Notes: generated by a model from the letters alone, not told the origin. Positions 39,153 through 49,936 are shown, counted from the first letter of the stretch. The stretch: DNA of 64,000 nt from an uncultured Clostridia bacterium (GCA_947625905.1 CANQQJ010000006.1:41200-105199); one strand, 5' to 3'. Program-made: numbers and translations.

Positions 39153-41014
39153 TAATCGATCAAGCCGCTGTCGCCGCCGGAATCATCGGAACCGCCGCCC
39201 GAACCGCCCGAATTTTCGGAACCGCCGCCCGAACCGCCGCTGTCGGAATTGCCGGAATTTTCGGAGCTGCCGCCCGATACATCGGAACCGCCGCTCGAGC
39301 TTTCGCGCTCGGCACTTGAATCCGAACCCGAGCTTGTGTCGGCTTTGTCATTATCATTTCTTTCGGATGAAGTTCCTTCGCTTCTGTTATCATTCGCGGT
39401 CGTGTCCGACTCGGTCTTGTTGTTTTGTTTAACCTCTTTTGTCGGTTCCGGGGTCCTTTCGGGTCCCGAGCTTACGGTAAAGGTCACCATATCACCCGAG
39501 GCAAGCGCGCTCCCCGCGGCGGGCGTCTGCTCAAATACGAGTCCCGCCTTAACATCCGAGTTGACTTTCTCGATTTTTGAACACGAGATACCCAGTTTTT
39601 CAAGATCGGCCTTCGCCTCGTCGTATGACATTCCGGAATAGTTTTTGAGAGTTATTGACGAGCTTCCCGAGCTTGTTATTACTCTTATTATTATATTGTC
39701 TCTGTTCGCAACCGTCGTTCCTCCGCTCGGCGACTGCTCAAGGATAGTGCCTACAGGCTGAGTGCTTTCGGTTTTGCTCTGCTCGAGAATGCTGAAAGTT
39801 TTGCCGTATTCCGATTGAGCGTTTTTAAGAGTTTTGCCGACGAGATTAGGGATCGAAACAGTGTCGGACGAATTCATGAATATTCCGAATCCGTCGGTCA
39901 CCGCAAAAGTGACAGCTATGCCGGCAGCGAGAACGGCAAGCGCTGAAATAAACGCTACAAAAGCTATTTTGCGCTCTTTTTTCTTTTTGATCCTTCTCGC
40001 TCTTTTTTCATTAAGCCGCTCCATCGCCTCAAACTCCTTGTCTTGCCTATCATAATCGTCAAGATCAATGCCCGGGATCCTGCTGTCAAGACTTCCGTCC
40101 CGATTTACGGCGGGCAGCTTAACGGTGTTGGAACCGCCCGCGGAATTTGCCGTGCGCGGTTTTCTTTTTCTGTAAACCTCAATATTTGGATCTATGAGAA
40201 CTTTATTTATATCGGAGATCATATCGGTAATGGACGAATATCTGCTGTTTTGCTCTTTTGTCATTGCTTTCATTACAATTGCCTCAAGAGCCTTGGGCAC
40301 ATCCGGATTGAGCTCCGTTATCGGCGTCGGGGTCTCCTGCAAATGCTTGATCGCGATCGCAACAGCCGTGCTGTCATCAAACGGCAGAACTCCGGTCAGC
40401 ATCTCATACATAACAACGCCCATAGAATAAATGTCGGTACGCTCGTCCGTATATCCGCCCCGAGCCTGCTCCGGCGAAAGATAGTGGGCGGTGCCGATCG
40501 TGTTGTTGCTCGCCATCGTGGTCGTCGTTTGAGTGGCGGCGCGGGCTATTCCGAAATCGGTTATCTTAAGAACGCCGTCGGGAGCCATTATTATATTCTG
40601 AGGCTTGATATCACGGTGTATAACCGAGTTGTTGTGCGCCTCTTCTATCCCTTCGCATATCTGCAGGGCAAATTCCGCCGCCTTGCGCCAGGGAATTATC
40701 TCAACGCGGTCGATATAATCCTTGAGAGTCTCGCCCTCGATATATTCCATAACGATGTAATACATGCCGTCCTCGCAGCCGACATCGTAAATCGAGACAA
40801 TGTGCGGATTCGAAAGGCTGGCTGCCGCCTGAGCTTCGGTATTAAAACGGCGGACAAACTCTTTGTCGTCCTTATAATCGTCCTTCAGGACCTTAACGGC
40901 CACATATCGGTTAAGGAGCTTATCTCTGGACTTGTATACGCGCGCCATGCCGCCCTTTCCGATCTCCTCGATAATTTCATATCTTCCGGCTATCAATTTA
41001 CCAATCATATTCAT
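39152..41014 (-). CDS. prkC: PASTA-domain Ser/Thr protein kinase
   Basis: GKGGMARVYKSRDKLLNRYVAVKVLK, VIHRDIKPQNIIM, ITDFGIARA; TM; two PASTA-like domains; low-complexity Ser/Gly/Asn/Asp tail. Confidence 0.95.
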   Translation of the reverse strand: MNMIGKLIAGRYEIIEEIGKGGMARVYKSRDKLLNRYVAVKVLKDDYKDDKEFVRRFNTEAQAAASLSNPHIVSIYDVGCEDGMYYIVMEYIEGETLKDYIDRVEIIPWRKAAEFALQICEGIEEAHNNSVIHRDIKPQNIIMAPDGVLKITDFGIARAATQTTTTMASNNTIGTAHYLSPEQARGGYTDERTDIYSMGVVMYEMLTGVLPFDDSTAVAIAIKHLQETPTPITELNPDVPKALEAIVMKAMTKEQNSRYSSITDMISDINKVLIDPNIEVYRKRKPRTANSAGGSNTVKLPAVNRDGSLDSRIPGIDLDDYDRQDKEFEAMERLNEKRARRIKKKKERKIAFVAFISALAVLAAGIAVTFAVTDGFGIFMNSSDTVSIPNLVGKTLKNAQSEYGKTFSILEQSKTESTQPVGTILEQSPSGGTTVANRDNIIIRVITSSGSSSITLKNYSGMSYDEAKADLEKLGISCSKIEKVNSDVKAGLVFEQTPAAGSALASGDMVTFTVSSGPERTPEPTKEVKQNNKTESDTTANDNRSEGTSSERNDNDKADTSSGSDSSAERESSSGGSDVSGGSSENSGNSDSGGSGGGSENSGGSGGGSDDSGGDSGLID

Positions 41015-41772
41015 ATAGCACTTTCCTCCTCAAGAATTCGTATAACGATAACGGTTATATTATCCAGCCCGCCGTTTTCTTTGGCCAGCTCCGTGAGCTT
41101 TTCGGCAATTTCCTTCGAACTGCTTCCCTGCCTCACAACGCTCAGGATAACGTTATCCTCAACCATTCCGGACAGCCCGTCGCTGCACATTATAATGCTG
41201 TCGCCCGGCTTGTATTCATATTCAAAAATATCGGCCTTTGTGGTCTCATCGCTGCCGACTGCTCTGGTGATGATATTCTTCTGCGGATGGATTCTCGCCT
41301 CTTCCTTTGTGATCGTTCCGCACTCGACCATCTCCTCAACGACCGAATGATCGACCGTTATCTGATATATCTCGTCATTGCGGCAGGCGTAGGCCCTGCT
41401 GTCGCCTATATTCGCGATAAAACCCTCTCCGTCCGCGAATGCGCAGACAACGGCCGTTGTGCCCATTCCGCTGCGGGTTATATCCTCCCGGGACATTTTA
41501 TAGATACTCGCGTTGGCCTCGGAGAGCGCGTCATTAATATGCCGCGGAACATCGGACGGAGGACTGTCGGATAAAATGCCGGTCAGCGAATTTGTTATAT
41601 AATCGACCGCCAGCTTGCTCGCGACCTCTCCGGCATTGTGTCCGCCCATACCGTCGGCCACCACGCAGAAGCCCGGCTCATTGCCGTTTTCAAAGCCGCA
41701 GATCATATAACTGTCCTCGTTAAGTTCCCTGACGCAGCCGGTGTCCGTAACACCATAAACATCAAACCTCAA
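41011..41772 (-). CDS. prpC: PP2C-family Ser/Thr phosphatase
   Basis: TDTGCVRELNEDSY, VADGMGGHNAGEVAS, NIGDSRAY, GLDNITVIVIRI. Confidence 0.94.
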   Translation of the reverse strand: MRFDVYGVTDTGCVRELNEDSYMICGFENGNEPGFCVVADGMGGHNAGEVASKLAVDYITNSLTGILSDSPPSDVPRHINDALSEANASIYKMSREDITRSGMGTTAVVCAFADGEGFIANIGDSRAYACRNDEIYQITVDHSVVEEMVECGTITKEEARIHPQKNIITRAVGSDETTKADIFEYEYKPGDSIIMCSDGLSGMVEDNVILSVVRQGSSSKEIAEKLTELAKENGGLDNITVIVIRILEEESAI

Positions 41773-42821
41773 TTTTCATTACCTCCATTCTGCTCAATAT
41801 TATGTGTTGAGCGAAGCTGCCCGCAGGCAGCCGAAATATCGCTTCCCATCTCGCGCCTCACAGTCGCGGATATTCCCTTTGACGCGAGGATCTCGGAAAA
41901 CACTCTCACCCCCTCCGGATCCGGAGGTGAAAACCCGGTGCCTTCAACACTGTTCACCGGTATCAAATTAACGTGGCAAAGCATGCCCCTGAGCAGCTTT
42001 GCAAGCTCTCCGGCCTTTTCGGCGCCGTCGCTGACTCCGTCTATCAATGTGTATTCAAACGTCAGACGGCGCCCGGTCGTCTCTATGTAATAACGGCACG
42101 CGGGGATCAGCTTATCAAGATCATATTTTCTGTTGACGGGCATTATTCCGTTCCTCGCCTTATTGTTCGCCGCGTGCAAAGACACGGCCAGCGTTATCTG
42201 CAGCCGCATATCCGCAAGCTCGTAAATCTTAGGCACAATACCGCAGGTCGAAACGGTGATATGCCTTTGCCCGATCCCGAGACCCAATGGCTCGTTGACA
42301 TTCTTTATAAAAGCGGTCACGTTTTCAAAATTGTCAAGCGGCTCTCCGACGCCCATAATGACAATATTTGAGATGCGCTCGCCAAGATCGCGCTCCACGG
42401 TAATTATCTGGTCGATGATCTCGCCCGAGCTCAGATCGCGTATCTTGCCTCCGATGGTGGAAGCGCAAAATTTGCAGCCCATCGCGCAGCCGACCTGGCT
42501 TGAGACGCATATCGAATATCCGTGCTTGTATTTCATGAGCACAGACTCAATAAAATTTCCGTCACCTAATTTTAACAAATATCTGCGTGTTCCGTCAAGC
42601 CTTGAAACAAATCTTTTTTGAATAATCATTGTGTTTATTTCGCAAAGCTCCTTAAGCTTTTCGCGCAGAGACTTGGGAATGTTTGTCATTTCATCAAAAC
42701 TCGAAACTTTTTCGTATAGCCATTTGTATATCTGCTTTGCCCTGAATTTAGGCTCTCCGAGGGACACAACAAAATTCTCAAGCTCGGAAAGCGAAAAATC
42801 TTTGAGTTTGATCTTTTCCAT
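41769..42821 (-). CDS. rlmN: 23S rRNA (adenine2503-C2)-methyltransferase
   Basis: Radical SAM CKFCAS motif; NIVIMGVGEPLDNFENV; FEYTLIDGVSD; GCxFRRE-like VRREMGSDISAACGQL. Confidence 0.95.
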   Translation of the reverse strand: MEKIKLKDFSLSELENFVVSLGEPKFRAKQIYKWLYEKVSSFDEMTNIPKSLREKLKELCEINTMIIQKRFVSRLDGTRRYLLKLGDGNFIESVLMKYKHGYSICVSSQVGCAMGCKFCASTIGGKIRDLSSGEIIDQIITVERDLGERISNIVIMGVGEPLDNFENVTAFIKNVNEPLGLGIGQRHITVSTCGIVPKIYELADMRLQITLAVSLHAANNKARNGIMPVNRKYDLDKLIPACRYYIETTGRRLTFEYTLIDGVSDGAEKAGELAKLLRGMLCHVNLIPVNSVEGTGFSPPDPEGVRVFSEILASKGISATVRREMGSDISAACGQLRSTHNIEQNGGNEN

Positions 42822-42871
42822 AAAGTCTCCGTTCCGCCGCGATAAAAACGGCTGTATAAACGCTCCGCGGC

Positions 42872-44155
42872 CTAATCTCTCGCGAATTTCGCGATATAGA
42901 ATCCGCTGCCGCCGGTTTCGTGGGTGAGCAATGTTTTTTGTGAAACAAGCCTGAATCCGACGTGCTTCTCAAGAAACCGCTCGGTTTGTCTTTCGTTTTC
43001 GGCTTTCAGTATCGTGCATGTGCTGTACACCATGATCCCGCCGCTTTTTACGTATTTCGCGGCGGTGTCGAGCAGCGCGCTCTGAATTTTCACAAGCTCC
43101 TCGATATCGCTCTCTTTGCGCGTCCATCTGATATCGGGCTTTGAATGTATGACGCCGAGCCCGGAGCAGGGAGCGTCAAGGAGCACGCGGTCAGCCTTGC
43201 CTTTAAGCTCGGAAACGGGAACAGAAGCGTCGCGCGTCTCGGCCGTTATTATGTCGATTCCGAGCCTTTCCGCCGCGGCTTTTATCAGTTCCGTCTTATG
43301 CTCATGAACATCGAATGCGCGTATCTCGCCTCGGTTCTCCATAATCTCGGCGATATGAGTTGTTTTTCCGCCGGGCGCCGCGCACATATCTATAACAAAC
43401 ATCCCGGGTTTCGGGTCAAGCGCGAGAGCAGCCGCCTGCGAGCTTCTGTTCTGAATTGTGAACAATCCGTTTTTGTATGTATCCGATCCGAAAATATTCA
43501 GGCTGCCAAAGACCTTGAAGCATCCTTCTATCTCGGGATCGGGCTCGGCGCTTATGCCGTCGGATTTAAGCAGCTCGATAAAATCGCCGCGCTTTTTGAG
43601 GCGGTTCTGCCTGATATACGGCGGATACGCCTCGTTCGCCGCCGAAAGTATCTTTTCGCAGGTTTCGAGCCCGTAATTACCGATTATCCGCTCGACGATC
43701 CATTTCGGGAACGAGAACATAACCGACAAATACTCGGCTTCGTCAACGGCTCGATCGGGGTACTCAATCCCGCTCTTTCCCCTGCACAGGCTCCGCAGCA
43801 CTCCGTTCACAAAGCCTCGCGATCGGCCCGCGAATTTTCGCGCCAGCTTCACGGATTCGTCGCATGCCGCCGAGTCGGGAACGCGGTCGAGCTTGATTAT
43901 CTGAAACGCGCCGATCTCGAGTATTACCCTGACCTGAGCCGACATTTTCCTGATTTTTATTTTAGAAAATCCGGAAATCACATAATCGAGCAAAAGTCTG
44001 TTCTTAAGACAGCCGTAGGTCAGTTCGGTGGCGAACGAGCGCTCACGCTCGCTTATGCCGTTTTTCGAAAACACATCGTTTAGCGCTAAGTTTATATATG
44101 TTCCGCCGCGCTCAAACTTGATCAAAGCCAGAAACGCGGCCTCTCTTCCGTTCAT
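42872..44155 (-). CDS. rsmB: 16S rRNA (cytosine967-C5)-methyltransferase
   Basis: NusB-like N-terminus; DMCAAPGGKTTHIAEIM; LLDAPCSGLGVIHSKPDIRW; VYSTCTI. Confidence 0.94.
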   Translation of the reverse strand: MNGREAAFLALIKFERGGTYINLALNDVFSKNGISERERSFATELTYGCLKNRLLLDYVISGFSKIKIRKMSAQVRVILEIGAFQIIKLDRVPDSAACDESVKLARKFAGRSRGFVNGVLRSLCRGKSGIEYPDRAVDEAEYLSVMFSFPKWIVERIIGNYGLETCEKILSAANEAYPPYIRQNRLKKRGDFIELLKSDGISAEPDPEIEGCFKVFGSLNIFGSDTYKNGLFTIQNRSSQAAALALDPKPGMFVIDMCAAPGGKTTHIAEIMENRGEIRAFDVHEHKTELIKAAAERLGIDIITAETRDASVPVSELKGKADRVLLDAPCSGLGVIHSKPDIRWTRKESDIEELVKIQSALLDTAAKYVKSGGIMVYSTCTILKAENERQTERFLEKHVGFRLVSQKTLLTHETGGSGFYIAKFARD

Positions 44156-44159
44156 ATTG

Positions 44160-44867
44160 TCAATCCCGCCTTGAGTTGCGCGAGATAAGAATCAGGCGCA
44201 GCAGAGTCATAAGCGCGCTGAAAGCGGCTGCGACATATGTCATCGCGGCGGCCGATAAAACCTTTTTCGCGCCGCTGAGTTCCTGCGGGCTCAGCATGTT
44301 GTACGATTCGAGGGTTTTGAGCGCTCTGCCGCTGGCGTTGAACTCAACGGGAAGCGTGATAAGCTGGAAAACCACCGTAGCGCAGTAAAGGAGTATCCCG
44401 ATGTCAATTATGAGAGGCGCGATACCGCCGAAAGCGGTCAGCACAAATCCGATCAGAATGATCGGCATCGACAGCTTGCTGCATATGTTCACCGCGGGAT
44501 AAATGCCGTTCCTGACCCGTATCGGACCGTATCCCGTTGCGTACTGAACGGCGTGTCCGCACTCGTGCGCAGCAACGCCGACAGCGCCTATGCTGTTGCT
44601 CGCGTAGGTCGAATCCGACAGACTTACCACATTGGTGCGCGGGTCGAAATTGTCGGTCAGATTTCCCGGAATATGCTGAACGCGCACGTTCCTGAGGCCG
44701 TTGCGGTCAAGTATAAGCCTCGCCGCCTCGGCGCCGGTCATGCCGCGCGTGTTGATGACTTTTGAATATTTTTTAAATGTGCTTGACACTTTTGCCTGCG
44801 CCCACATTGCCAATATGATCGCGGGTATGAGCAAAATTACCGTAGGGTCAAAATATCCTAAATACAT
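44160..44867 (-). CDS. zinc metallopeptidase (YugP family)
   Basis: AAHECGHAVQYATGY zinc-binding motif; membrane segments. Confidence 0.9.
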   Translation of the reverse strand: MYLGYFDPTVILLIPAIILAMWAQAKVSSTFKKYSKVINTRGMTGAEAARLILDRNGLRNVRVQHIPGNLTDNFDPRTNVVSLSDSTYASNSIGAVGVAAHECGHAVQYATGYGPIRVRNGIYPAVNICSKLSMPIILIGFVLTAFGGIAPLIIDIGILLYCATVVFQLITLPVEFNASGRALKTLESYNMLSPQELSGAKKVLSAAAMTYVAAAFSALMTLLRLILISRNSRRD

Positions 44868-44911
44868 AATTATCCTCCTTCACATTTGTTTCTAATATCG
44901 TTATAATTCAA

Positions 44912-45835
44912 TTATTTTAATATCTCGCCCGCATCTATGCTGTGGCCGTTTAAATAGCTTTCGGCGGACATTCGCTTGCCGCCTCTCATTTGAAGCTCCT
45001 CAATAAGGATGCTGCCGCCTCGGCACGCTATCTCGAGCTTTTTGCCCCGCGCGCCGAGGACCTCGCCCGGAGCGCCGCTGCCGTCGGACGCCGAGGCTCT
45101 GAAAATCTTCATGACCTCGCCCCTATACATGGAGTACGCTATCGGCCAAGGGTTGACGCCGCGTATCAAATTTATAATTTCCCTGTTTGTCTTTGACCAG
45201 TCTATATGTCCCGTAGATTTTTCCATCATCGGCGCGTATGTCGCTGCTTCGCCGTCTTGCTTTATACGGGGCGCCGTACCGTTTTCAATAGCCTCGACGG
45301 TCTTGACGATAAGCTTTCCGCCAAGCCGCGCGAGGCGGTCGAAAAGTTCTCCCGCGGTCTCATCTTCACCTATTTCCGTTTCTTGTTTGAAAATAATGTC
45401 TCCGGTGTCAAGCTCTCTGTCCATATACATGGTGGTGACTCCGGTGATCTTGTCCCCGTTTATAACGCAGCGCTGTATAGGCGCCGCGCCGCGGTATTTC
45501 GGGAGCAGCGAACCGTGAACGTTTACGCATCCGTATTTCGGATAGTCAAGGATATATCCGGGCAGGATCTTTCCGTACGCCGCAACGATAATTATATCCG
45601 GCTCCAGCTCTTTGAGCCGCTCCAGGAACGCGTCGTTTTTCAGTATTTCGGGCTGATATACCGGAACACCTATTTTCTGCGCCGCGAGCTTCACGTCGGT
45701 CGGCTGCATTTTGTGCCCTCTGCCCTTCGGCCTGTCGGGCTGCGAAACCGCGGCAACTATCTCGTGTCCGGCCTCTGCGAGAGCCTCAAGCGAAGGCACC
45801 GCAAAATCGGGCGTTCCCATAAACAATACTCTCAT
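44912..45835 (-). CDS. fmt: methionyl-tRNA formyltransferase
   Basis: MRVLFMGTPDFAVPSLEAL, YGKILPGYILDYPKYGCVNVHGSLLPKYRGAAPIQ. Confidence 0.96.
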   Translation of the reverse strand: MRVLFMGTPDFAVPSLEALAEAGHEIVAAVSQPDRPKGRGHKMQPTDVKLAAQKIGVPVYQPEILKNDAFLERLKELEPDIIIVAAYGKILPGYILDYPKYGCVNVHGSLLPKYRGAAPIQRCVINGDKITGVTTMYMDRELDTGDIIFKQETEIGEDETAGELFDRLARLGGKLIVKTVEAIENGTAPRIKQDGEAATYAPMMEKSTGHIDWSKTNREIINLIRGVNPWPIAYSMYRGEVMKIFRASASDGSGAPGEVLGARGKKLEIACRGGSILIEELQMRGGKRMSAESYLNGHSIDAGEILK

Positions 45836-45923
45836 ATATACCTCCGGTGTGAATCATCTTATTTTCCGATATTAATATATTATACTACATTCAAATAAAT
45901 TTATCAAGACAATTATACCATTA

Positions 45924-45953
45924 TTGACATTTTTATTTAAAATGTGGTAGTAT
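45924..45953 (+). promoter_or_regulatory. sigma-A-like promoter for hisH
   Basis: TTGACA (45924-45929), 18-bp spacer, TAGTAT (45948-45953). Confidence 0.55.
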
Positions 45954-45971
45954 AGAGCAGAGGTGAGACAC

Positions 45972-46577
45972 ATGATTGCTATAATTGACTACGGAGCGGG
46001 CAATCTGCGCTCCGTTGAAAAGGCTTTGGAGCATCTCGGCTTTAACGCCGGGATAACATCCGAACCGACGGAGATATTAAATTCGGACAAAATCATACTT
46101 CCGGGCGTCGGCGCTTTCGGCGTGTGCATGGAAGCGATCAAAAACGCGCGCCTTGACGACTGCATACGCGAGGCGGTCGCGCGGAACAAGCCGTTTTTGG
46201 GCATTTGCCTGGGGCTCCAGCTGCTTTTCGACGAGAGCAGAGAGTCGCCCGGCGCCAAAGGTCTGTCGATATTCGAGGGCGGAAACAAAAGGATAAGAGC
46301 CGCGGAAGGGCTCAAGATCCCCCACATGGGCTGGAACTCGATAACATACGACAAAGACTGCCCGATCTTCGACGGGATAGGCGATGAGCCGTATATGTAT
46401 TTTGTTCATTCGTATCATATCGCTCCGAAAGACGAGAGCATCGTTTGCGCGCACACGGAATACGGCTCCGAAATTCCTGTCGCTGTGCATAAAAACAACA
46501 TATTCGCCACACAGTTCCATCCGGAAAAAAGCGGCGACACGGGGCTTGTTATTCTTAAAAATTTCGGGAACCTTTAA
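45972..46577 (+). CDS. hisH: imidazole glycerol phosphate synthase subunit HisH
   Basis: [47 protein letters not shown]. Confidence 0.95.
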   Translation: MIAIIDYGAGNLRSVEKALEHLGFNAGITSEPTEILNSDKIILPGVGAFGVCMEAIKNARLDDCIREAVARNKPFLGICLGLQLLFDESRESPGAKGLSIFEGGNKRIRAAEGLKIPHMGWNSITYDKDCPIFDGIGDEPYMYFVHSYHIAPKDESIVCAHTEYGSEIPVAVHKNNIFATQFHPEKSGDTGLVILKNFGNL

Positions 46578-46591
46578 AGGAGGTCTGCTTT

Positions 46592-47368
46592 ATGCTTGCA
46601 AAACGCATTATTCCCTGCCTTGACGTAAAAAACGGGAGGGTCGTAAAGGGAGTTAACTTTATAAATCTTATTGACGCCGGAGATCCTGTCGAAGTTGCGA
46701 AGGTCTACAACAAAGCGGGCGCGGACGAGCTTGTTTTTCTGGATATAACCGCCACGCACGAGGCTCGCGGCACGGTTATTGAAATGGCGAAAAGGGTCGC
46801 CGAGACCGTGTTTATTCCGTTCACCGTGGGCGGCGGGATCAAAACCGTTGATGATTTCAGAGAGCTGCTGCTCCAGGGGGCGGACAAGATCTCGATCAAT
46901 TCCTCGGCAATACGAAACCCGCGGCTCATATCGGACGCCGCGGAAAAATTCGGCAGCCAGTGCGTTGTTGTGGCGATAGACGCGAAGCGGCGCGAGGACG
47001 GAAACGCCGCCGAGCCGCGGTGGAACGTATACATAAACGGCGGCAGGATAGACACGGGTCTTGACGCGGTCGAGTGGGCGAAGCGCGCCGAATCGCTCGG
47101 CGCGGGCGAGATATTGCTGACCTCGATGGACTGCGACGGAACAAAGGCGGGCTATGATATAGAGCTGACAAGAACGATAGCCGAAAACGTTTCTATTCCC
47201 GTTATAGCCTCGGGCGGAGCGGGAACCATGGAGCATTTTAAGGACGCCTTGACCGAGGGAAAAGCGGACGCCGCGCTCGCCGCCTCCCTCTTCCACTTCC
47301 GCGAGATCGAAATAAGAGATCTCAAAGATTATCTCGAAGCCGAGGACGTGCCCGTGAGACGGAGCTGA
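46592..47368 (+). CDS. hisF: imidazole glycerol phosphate synthase subunit HisF
   Basis: [46 protein letters not shown]. Confidence 0.97.
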   Translation: MLAKRIIPCLDVKNGRVVKGVNFINLIDAGDPVEVAKVYNKAGADELVFLDITATHEARGTVIEMAKRVAETVFIPFTVGGGIKTVDDFRELLLQGADKISINSSAIRNPRLISDAAEKFGSQCVVVAIDAKRREDGNAAEPRWNVYINGGRIDTGLDAVEWAKRAESLGAGEILLTSMDCDGTKAGYDIELTRTIAENVSIPVIASGGAGTMEHFKDALTEGKADAALAASLFHFREIEIRDLKDYLEAEDVPVRRS

Positions 47369-47372
47369 TACA

Positions 47373-48611
47373 ATGACATACGACCAAGCGCTTAAATATA
47401 TTCACTCAATACCGAAATTCAGCCGCGTTTTGGGAAACGACCTTCTGCGCGTGCTGCTCGGCAAGCTTGATGACCCGCACAAAAAGCTTAAATTCATTCA
47501 TGTCGGAGGGACAAACGGCAAGGGCAGCACCGCGACCATGATCTCCGAAATCATGCAGTCGGCGGGATATAAGACCGGGCTTTTCACATCGCCCTATCTT
47601 GTGCGCTTCAACGAGCGCATCAGAATAAACGGCGAGCCCATAGGCGACAGCGGGCTTGCGGAAATTGTGACTTACATAAAGCAGATATCCGAAAAGTTCG
47701 ACGCCGAGGTATCGGAATTCGCGTTTATCACCGCCGCGGCAATGGTTTATTTTCTGCGCGAAAACTGCGATATTGTCGTGCTTGAGGTGGGGCTGGGCGG
47801 CAGGCTTGACGCCACAAACGTTATTGAAAGCTCCGAGGTCACCGCGCTGACGGCTGTCGGACTTGACCACTGCCAATACCTGGGCGGCAGCATCGACAGT
47901 ATTTCGCGCGAAAAGCTGGGGATAGTCAAACGCGGCTCGCCGCTTGTTTTGTACCCGAAGCAGGACGATATCGTTTTCAAAAACGCAAAGGAGACCTGCG
48001 CAAAGCTCAACTCCGAACTGATTATTCCGGATTTTCCGACCGAGTATGATCAAAACAGCAGGTCGTTTGATTATAAAGGCAAAAAATACTCTCTCGCAAT
48101 GAACGGAGAGTTTCAGGCGCTGAACGCGGCGACGGCGATCGAAGCCGCTGCAAAACTTTCGAATATTGGATATAAAATTAACACAAATGATATAAAAAAC
48201 GGCTTGGCGCGCGCAAAAATCGACGGCAGGCTTGAGCGGATAGGAAACGTGCTGATAGACGGCGCGCATAATCCGCAGGCTGTCGGCGCGCTGCTTTGCG
48301 AGCTCGAAAAACAGAGCGAGCCGATACATTTTATCACCGCCATAATGGACGATAAGGACCATGCCGAAATAACAAGATTGATCGCCGAATTTTGCAAAAA
48401 GCATAATTCCGAGGTCACGGCGGCGCGGCTTGACATGCCCCGCTGCCTCGGCTCGGATAAACTCGCGGCCGAGTTCGCGCGCCGCGAGATAGCCGCGGCG
48501 GCCGCCGAATCACCCGCAACGGCATTGGGTGCTCTCGAAGATTTTAACGGGCTGATCTGCGCGTGCGGCTCGCTGTACTTGGCGGGCGAAATGAAAAAGC
48601 TCCTCACATAA
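47373..48611 (+). CDS. folC: folylpolyglutamate synthase/dihydrofolate synthase
   Basis: HVGGTNGKGSTATMISEIMQSAGYKTGLFTSPYLVRFNERI; VLEVGLGGRLDATNVI; DGAHNPQA. Confidence 0.95.
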   Translation: MTYDQALKYIHSIPKFSRVLGNDLLRVLLGKLDDPHKKLKFIHVGGTNGKGSTATMISEIMQSAGYKTGLFTSPYLVRFNERIRINGEPIGDSGLAEIVTYIKQISEKFDAEVSEFAFITAAAMVYFLRENCDIVVLEVGLGGRLDATNVIESSEVTALTAVGLDHCQYLGGSIDSISREKLGIVKRGSPLVLYPKQDDIVFKNAKETCAKLNSELIIPDFPTEYDQNSRSFDYKGKKYSLAMNGEFQALNAATAIEAAAKLSNIGYKINTNDIKNGLARAKIDGRLERIGNVLIDGAHNPQAVGALLCELEKQSEPIHFITAIMDDKDHAEITRLIAEFCKKHNSEVTAARLDMPRCLGSDKLAAEFARREIAAAAAESPATALGALEDFNGLICACGSLYLAGEMKKLLT

Positions 48612-48613
48612 CA

Positions 48614-48635
48614 AAAGCCGCCCGAAGGCGGCTTT
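48614..48635. terminator. bidirectional terminator between convergent genes
   Basis: AAAGCCGCC-CGAA-GGCGGCTTT palindrome between folC and the 48640 CDS. Confidence 0.85.
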
Positions 48636-48639
48636 AAAT

Positions 48640-49251
48640 TTAATCGTTGTCAACTTCCCAGGAAACTATCGTTCCGTCGCTTGCCAGTATCTCGGCGGAA
48701 TATTCGGTCCTGCCCGCGCGGAACTCTATGTCATACACCTCTCGGCCGTCGTCGAAATCCTTTTTGGCTTCGGTGAATCTCACATCCGCCGCGTTAAGAC
48801 CGGCTTTTTGAAGGGCGATCTCCTTCGCCTTGTCAACCGTTATTCCCGCGGCCGTCTGCGCGCCTTGCTGCGCGTTTTGATCATTGCGGCGATTCGGCTC
48901 CGCCGTGGGAGATGTTCCCGTAACGATATTGTCGGCGTCGGTCACCGTGGTCTTTTTGTCGCTCAGCTCAACGCGCTTTTGGTCCTCGTACCAAGTTACT
49001 TCCTTGCCCATTATCTCGCCGATGGCGCGGATAGGCAGATAGGTTGAACCGTTATATAAAATCGGATCAACAACTTCGCCGTTGACGTTCTTGAACGTGC
49101 GCTCGGTGCCGTCTATAACGATCTTAAAGTCGGGTCTGAGCTCGGCTTGAATGTTCTGCACGATCGTTGCCGCGCAGCCTCCGACCGCGACGCATAAAAC
49201 GCACAGCAGAGCGGCGGCGGTTATTGAGATCTTTTTGTTCAGCTTTTTCAT
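48640..49251 (-). CDS. secreted stalk-domain (copper amine oxidase N-term-like) / PepSY-domain protein
   Basis: KIVIDGTERTFKNVNGEVVDPILYNGSTYLPIRAIGEIMGKEVTWYEDQKRV; C-terminal ITVDKAKEIALQKAGLNAADVRFTEAKKDFDDGREVYDIEFRAG. Confidence 0.85.
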   Translation of the reverse strand: MKKLNKKISITAAALLCVLCVAVGGCAATIVQNIQAELRPDFKIVIDGTERTFKNVNGEVVDPILYNGSTYLPIRAIGEIMGKEVTWYEDQKRVELSDKKTTVTDADNIVTGTSPTAEPNRRNDQNAQQGAQTAAGITVDKAKEIALQKAGLNAADVRFTEAKKDFDDGREVYDIEFRAGRTEYSAEILASDGTIVSWEVDND

Positions 49252-49348
49252 AATATACATCTCCTATCTATATAGTATTTATTATATTTTAATATAATAT
49301 CATTGCAAAAATATAGATAATTTATGAATATTTTATAAATTTTGAAAA

Positions 49349-49936
49349 TTATGCCTCACTTAAAAAATCAACTTTTCCACTGTCAATATTATATATCGCG
49401 CCGACCACCGACAAGCCGCTTTCATCGCCATCGGATACGCCCAAAGCTTCTTTCGTGACGCGCACGCTCCGCTCAACGTTTAAGCGGCAAGCTTTGTTTT
49501 CGTCCTTCTCATCGCTAATTGCGAGGCGTATCTCATCGGTCAGGAACTTAACGTATCCGTCGGGCTCGTCGTGAATCGCGGCGTGTACCGCTCCGCAGTG
49601 AGTATGGCCCACGACTACCGCAAGCCTGCAGCCTAAGTGCGACACGGCGTAGATCACGCTGCCGAGCTGGGTCCTGTCCATAACGTTTCCGGCGACTCTT
49701 ATCACGAAGAGCTCGCCTATCCCCGCCGAAAAAACGCTCTCGGGTATAACCCTCGAATCGGAGCATGTTATCACAACGGCGTAGGGCTTTTGTCCCTCCT
49801 CACAGGTTTTTTGGCGCACTGACGGCGAAATATCGCCGATGGATGAGTCCGCGCTCAAATACGCCGCGTTTCCGTTTTTTAATCTTTCAAGCGCGGAACG
49901 CGCCGACATCTCGGAATTATGTTCCATAAATAACAC
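49349..49936 (-). CDS. beta-class carbonic anhydrase
   Basis: VVITCSDSRVIPESVFSAGIGELFVIRVAGNV; VVVGHTHCGAVHAA. Confidence 0.92.
   Translation of the reverse strand: MLFMEHNSEMSARSALERLKNGNAAYLSADSSIGDISPSVRQKTCEEGQKPYAVVITCSDSRVIPESVFSAGIGELFVIRVAGNVMDRTQLGSVIYAVSHLGCRLAVVVGHTHCGAVHAAIHDEPDGYVKFLTDEIRLAISDEKDENKACRLNVERSVRVTKEALGVSDGDESGLSVVGAIYNIDSGKVDFLSEA

Noticed and set aside
39160-39432. Plus and minus small ORFs rich in Arg/Asn or Ala/Pro opposite the prkC tail
   Set aside because: Alternative-frame readings of the low-complexity Ser/Gly tail.
40043-41350. 435-aa plus-strand ORF opposite prkC/prpC
   Set aside because: Antisense shadow spanning two confidently identified genes.
47406-48404. 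332-aa minus-strand ORF opposite folC
   Set aside because: Antisense of a strongly supported folC.
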